From contig NZ_CAMFHL010000176.1 in the NCBI RefSeq assembly GCF_945952095.1, forward strand, positions 1-15,359: a DNA stretch of 15,359 nucleotides, read 5' to 3'. Position 1 is the stretch's first letter, and the number at the start of each line of letters is the position of its first letter. The stretch is from an uncultured Arsenicibacter sp. (GTDB lineage: Bacteria > Bacteroidota > Bacteroidia > Cytophagales > Spirosomataceae). Below are positions 13,622-15,359 of the stretch, in pieces. Both the position numbers and the translations under genes were made by a program. A model generated the notes under the pieces. It searched no databases. It was not told the DNA's origin and saw only the letters and a program-made list of their open reading frames with translations.

Positions 13622-15262
13622 ATGAACCTCGAATTCGGTGTTCTGGATTATGCGATCATTGCAGTTTACTTTCTGATCGTATTTGCGATCGGTTTTTACT
13701 TTGCCCGGCAGGAGCGGAGTAGTACCGAATACTTTCTGGCCGGCCGGCACGTAGGCTGGTTTGCCGTAGGGGCGTCGTTGTTTGCCTCGAACATTTCAAC
13801 TGAACACTTTATCGGATTGTCAGGGACGGGGTATGCCTCGGGTCTCGCAACGGGTAACTTCGAATGGTCGGCCAGTATCTGTCTGCTGATTCTGGGTTGG
13901 GTCTTTGTGCCGTTCTACCTGAAATCAGGGGTGTTTACGATGCCGGAGTTCCTCGAACGCCGCTATAACTCGGCCAGCCGCTGGTACCTGAGCTCGGTAT
14001 CGATTGTTGCCTATATTCTGACCAAAATTTCGGTTCACCTCTTCGCGGCGGGCATCCTGCTGAAAGAGGTAATGGGCTGGGATATTTACACATCATCGAT
14101 TCTGCTCGTGGTCGTTACGGGGGTTTATACCATTGCCGGCGGCATGAGCGCCGTAATCTACACCGAACTGATCCAGACGTTTATCCTGCTGATCGGGGCC
14201 ATTGCGCTTACGTGGATCGGCCTCGATAAAGTCGGTGGCTGGGATGAACTGGTGCGCAATGTACCGGCTGAGCATTTCAACATGTTCAAGCCCATGTCGG
14301 ACCCTGAATTTCCATGGACGGGGGTCATTATAGCGCCCTATATTGTCGGTATCTGGTACTGGTGTACCGATCAGAGCATTGTGCAGCGGGTTCTGGCCGC
14401 TAAAAACATTGACCACGCTAAATCGGGTACGGTAATGGCCGGTTTCCTGAAAATCCTGCCGGTATTTATCCTTGTGTTACCGGGTCTGATTGCCTACGCG
14501 CTGCACCAGAAGGGCTTGTTGCTGCCCGGTCAGGAACTGAAACCAAACGATGTATATCCGGTGATGGTGAAGTACTTACTGCCAACGGGTTTTCGCGGGC
14601 TGGTGGTTGCTTCGCTGCTGGCGGCCCTGATGGCCTCGCTGGCCGCCTGTTTTAACTCGGCGTCTACGCTGATGACCCTCGACGTATACCAGAAATTCCG
14701 TCCTCAGGCGTCAGAAAAGCAACTGGTAAACTTCGGTCGGATCTCAACTGTAGTGCTGGTGGCGGTGAGCCTGTTTTGGGTGCCGCTTGTGACGGTACTG
14801 TCTGATCAGCTGTACGTATACCTGCAAAGCGTGCAGGGCTATATCAGTCCGCCGATTGCCTGCGTATTCCTGGTGGGTCTGCTGTGGCCGCGCGCCAACG
14901 CCAAAGGGGCTACTGTTGTGCTCTGGACCGGCTTTGTGTTGGGTCTGCTCCGGTTTGTACTGGAGGTGGTTCACAAATCCAATCCGTTTACGAACCCGTT
15001 TATCAAGACGATGGTCGAGATGAACTTCATGCACTTTGCCATTATCCTGTTCGTGATTTCGGTGTTCCTGCTGATTGTGGTCAGTGTGATGACCGAAAAG
15101 CCAACGCAGGAAAAACTGAACGGTCTTACCTTCAAATATGCAGGTAACGTGGACATGAGTGAGGACTATAAAATTGAAAATCCGGCCCGTCGCCGGCAAA
15201 ACCTGGTAGCATCGATCATTCTGGGTGTGATGCTGCTTGTTCTCTGGATTATTTTCTTCTAG
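13622..15262 (+). CDS. SSS-family Na+/sugar (or sugar-acid) symporter
   Basis: Inner-membrane sodium-coupled uptake transporter of the SGLT group, 546 aa with about 14 transmembrane helices. Features shared with vSGLT and human SGLT1 are clear: ASNISTEHFIGLSGTGYASG (55-74) in the broken TM1-TM2 region with Asn57 and His62 (His in SGLT1, Gln in vSGLT), Glu81 in FEW, the block WYWCTDQ (245-251) followed by IVQRVLAAK, with the gate Tyr246 and Gln251, and Lys277 in FLK. In the Na+-site helix it reads ALMASLAACFNSAS (335-348): Ser339 is kept, while the position before it is Ala338 where vSGLT has Ser364. Its 5' gap with lacI operators and the following uxuA suggest that the substrate is a sugar or hexuronate. 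A strong terminator follows 10 nt after the stop. Confidence 0.94.
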   Translation: MNLEFGVLDYAIIAVYFLIVFAIGFYFARQERSSTEYFLAGRHVGWFAVGASLFASNISTEHFIGLSGTGYASGLATGNFEWSASICLLILGWVFVPFYLKSGVFTMPEFLERRYNSASRWYLSSVSIVAYILTKISVHLFAAGILLKEVMGWDIYTSSILLVVVTGVYTIAGGMSAVIYTELIQTFILLIGAIALTWIGLDKVGGWDELVRNVPAEHFNMFKPMSDPEFPWTGVIIAPYIVGIWYWCTDQSIVQRVLAAKNIDHAKSGTVMAGFLKILPVFILVLPGLIAYALHQKGLLLPGQELKPNDVYPVMVKYLLPTGFRGLVVASLLAALMASLAACFNSASTLMTLDVYQKFRPQASEKQLVNFGRISTVVLVAVSLFWVPLVTVLSDQLYVYLQSVQGYISPPIACVFLVGLLWPRANAKGATVVLWTGFVLGLLRFVLEVVHKSNPFTNPFIKTMVEMNFMHFAIILFVISVFLLIVVSVMTEKPTQEKLNGLTFKYAGNVDMSEDYKIENPARRRQNLVASIILGVMLLVLWIIFF

Positions 15263-15272
15263 CCTTCAATAC

Positions 15273-15308
15273 GGCGGTCAGGGTGAAAAACGCTGACCGC
15301 CTTTTTTT
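15273..15308 (+). terminator. Rho-independent terminator of the symporter gene
   Basis: GGCGGTCAG (15273-15281) and CTGACCGCC (15293-15301) form a perfect 9-bp GC-rich stem with an 11-nt loop, followed by seven T (15302-15308). It begins 10 nt after the symporter stop and lies just before uxuA, so uxuA is either expressed by read-through or has a promoter hidden in this short gap. Confidence 0.93.
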
Positions 15309-15316
15309 ATCCCCTT

Positions 15317-15359
15317 ATGATGCTACAAACCATGCGGTGGTTCGGGCCGAACGATCCCG
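15317..15359 (+). CDS. uxuA: Mannonate dehydratase, 5' end (partial)
   Basis: Fourteen codons reach the window edge and read MMLQTMRWFGPNDP. This matches the N-terminus of UxuA proteins (E. coli begins MEQTWRWYGPNDP). The enzyme dehydrates D-mannonate to 2-keto-3-deoxygluconate in the glucuronate branch of hexuronate catabolism. The start is either the ATG at 15317 or the next at 15320. The assignment rests on only these residues, but the RWFGPNDP block is distinctive. It sits 8 nt after the T tract of the symporter terminator. Confidence 0.75.
   Translation, partial: MMLQTMRWFGPNDP

Noticed and set aside
1..15359. A new defence, toxin or biosynthetic system
   Set aside because: Every sizeable gene belongs to a familiar family (GH13, RND efflux, two-component system, galM, LacI, SSS, UxuA). 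Nothing in their order points to a new multi-gene system.

Overview
The window reads as chromosomal DNA of a Bacteroidota bacterium, most likely a Cytophagales member of the Spirosoma type; the genus is an inference. The signs are a GH13 enzyme with the Bacteroidota-style cyclomaltodextrinase N-domain, a CzcA/CusA efflux operon of Bacteroidota flavour, an SSS sugar symporter, the near absence of Shine-Dalgarno sequences before starts, and several palindromic intergenic repeats rich in GAGACGCAA, GAAAGAGY and CCCCTCCCC motifs.

Layout. 1-54: last 17 codons of an unidentified upstream gene that overlaps the next start. 51-1922 (+): secreted GH13 cyclomaltodextrinase/alpha-amylase. 1919-2113: composite repeat with 12-bp terminal inverted repeats, a two-way terminator-like hairpin and a 21-22 bp tandem array. 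2119-2298 (-): possible small protein. 8173-2406 (-): heavy-metal efflux operon in the order outer-membrane factor, membrane-fusion lipoprotein, RND pump, with a different palindromic element in each gap between genes. 8352-9488 (+): secreted aldose 1-epimerase, divergent from the efflux operon. 11550-9481 (-): OmpR-type response regulator and its sensor kinase, convergent with galM and overlapping it by 8 bp. 12653-11628 (-): LacI-family regulator. 12654-13621: a long noncoding region with two LacI-type operators and several hairpins. 13622-15262 (+): Na+/solute symporter with a strong terminator. 15317-end (+): first 14 codons of mannonate dehydratase (uxuA).

How the genes work together. 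Two functions are interleaved. The first is carbohydrate use: oligosaccharide hydrolysis (GH13), anomer conversion (galM), Na+-driven uptake (SSS) and hexuronate catabolism (uxuA), with the LacI protein as the probable repressor. The second is metal resistance: a three-part RND efflux pump and, beyond galM, a two-component system that resembles CusRS/CzcRS and probably controls the pump. No mobile-element transposase, CRISPR array, rRNA or tRNA was seen. I did not find a clearly new multi-gene system. The least explained parts are the lacI-symporter intergenic region and the three repeat elements around the efflux genes.
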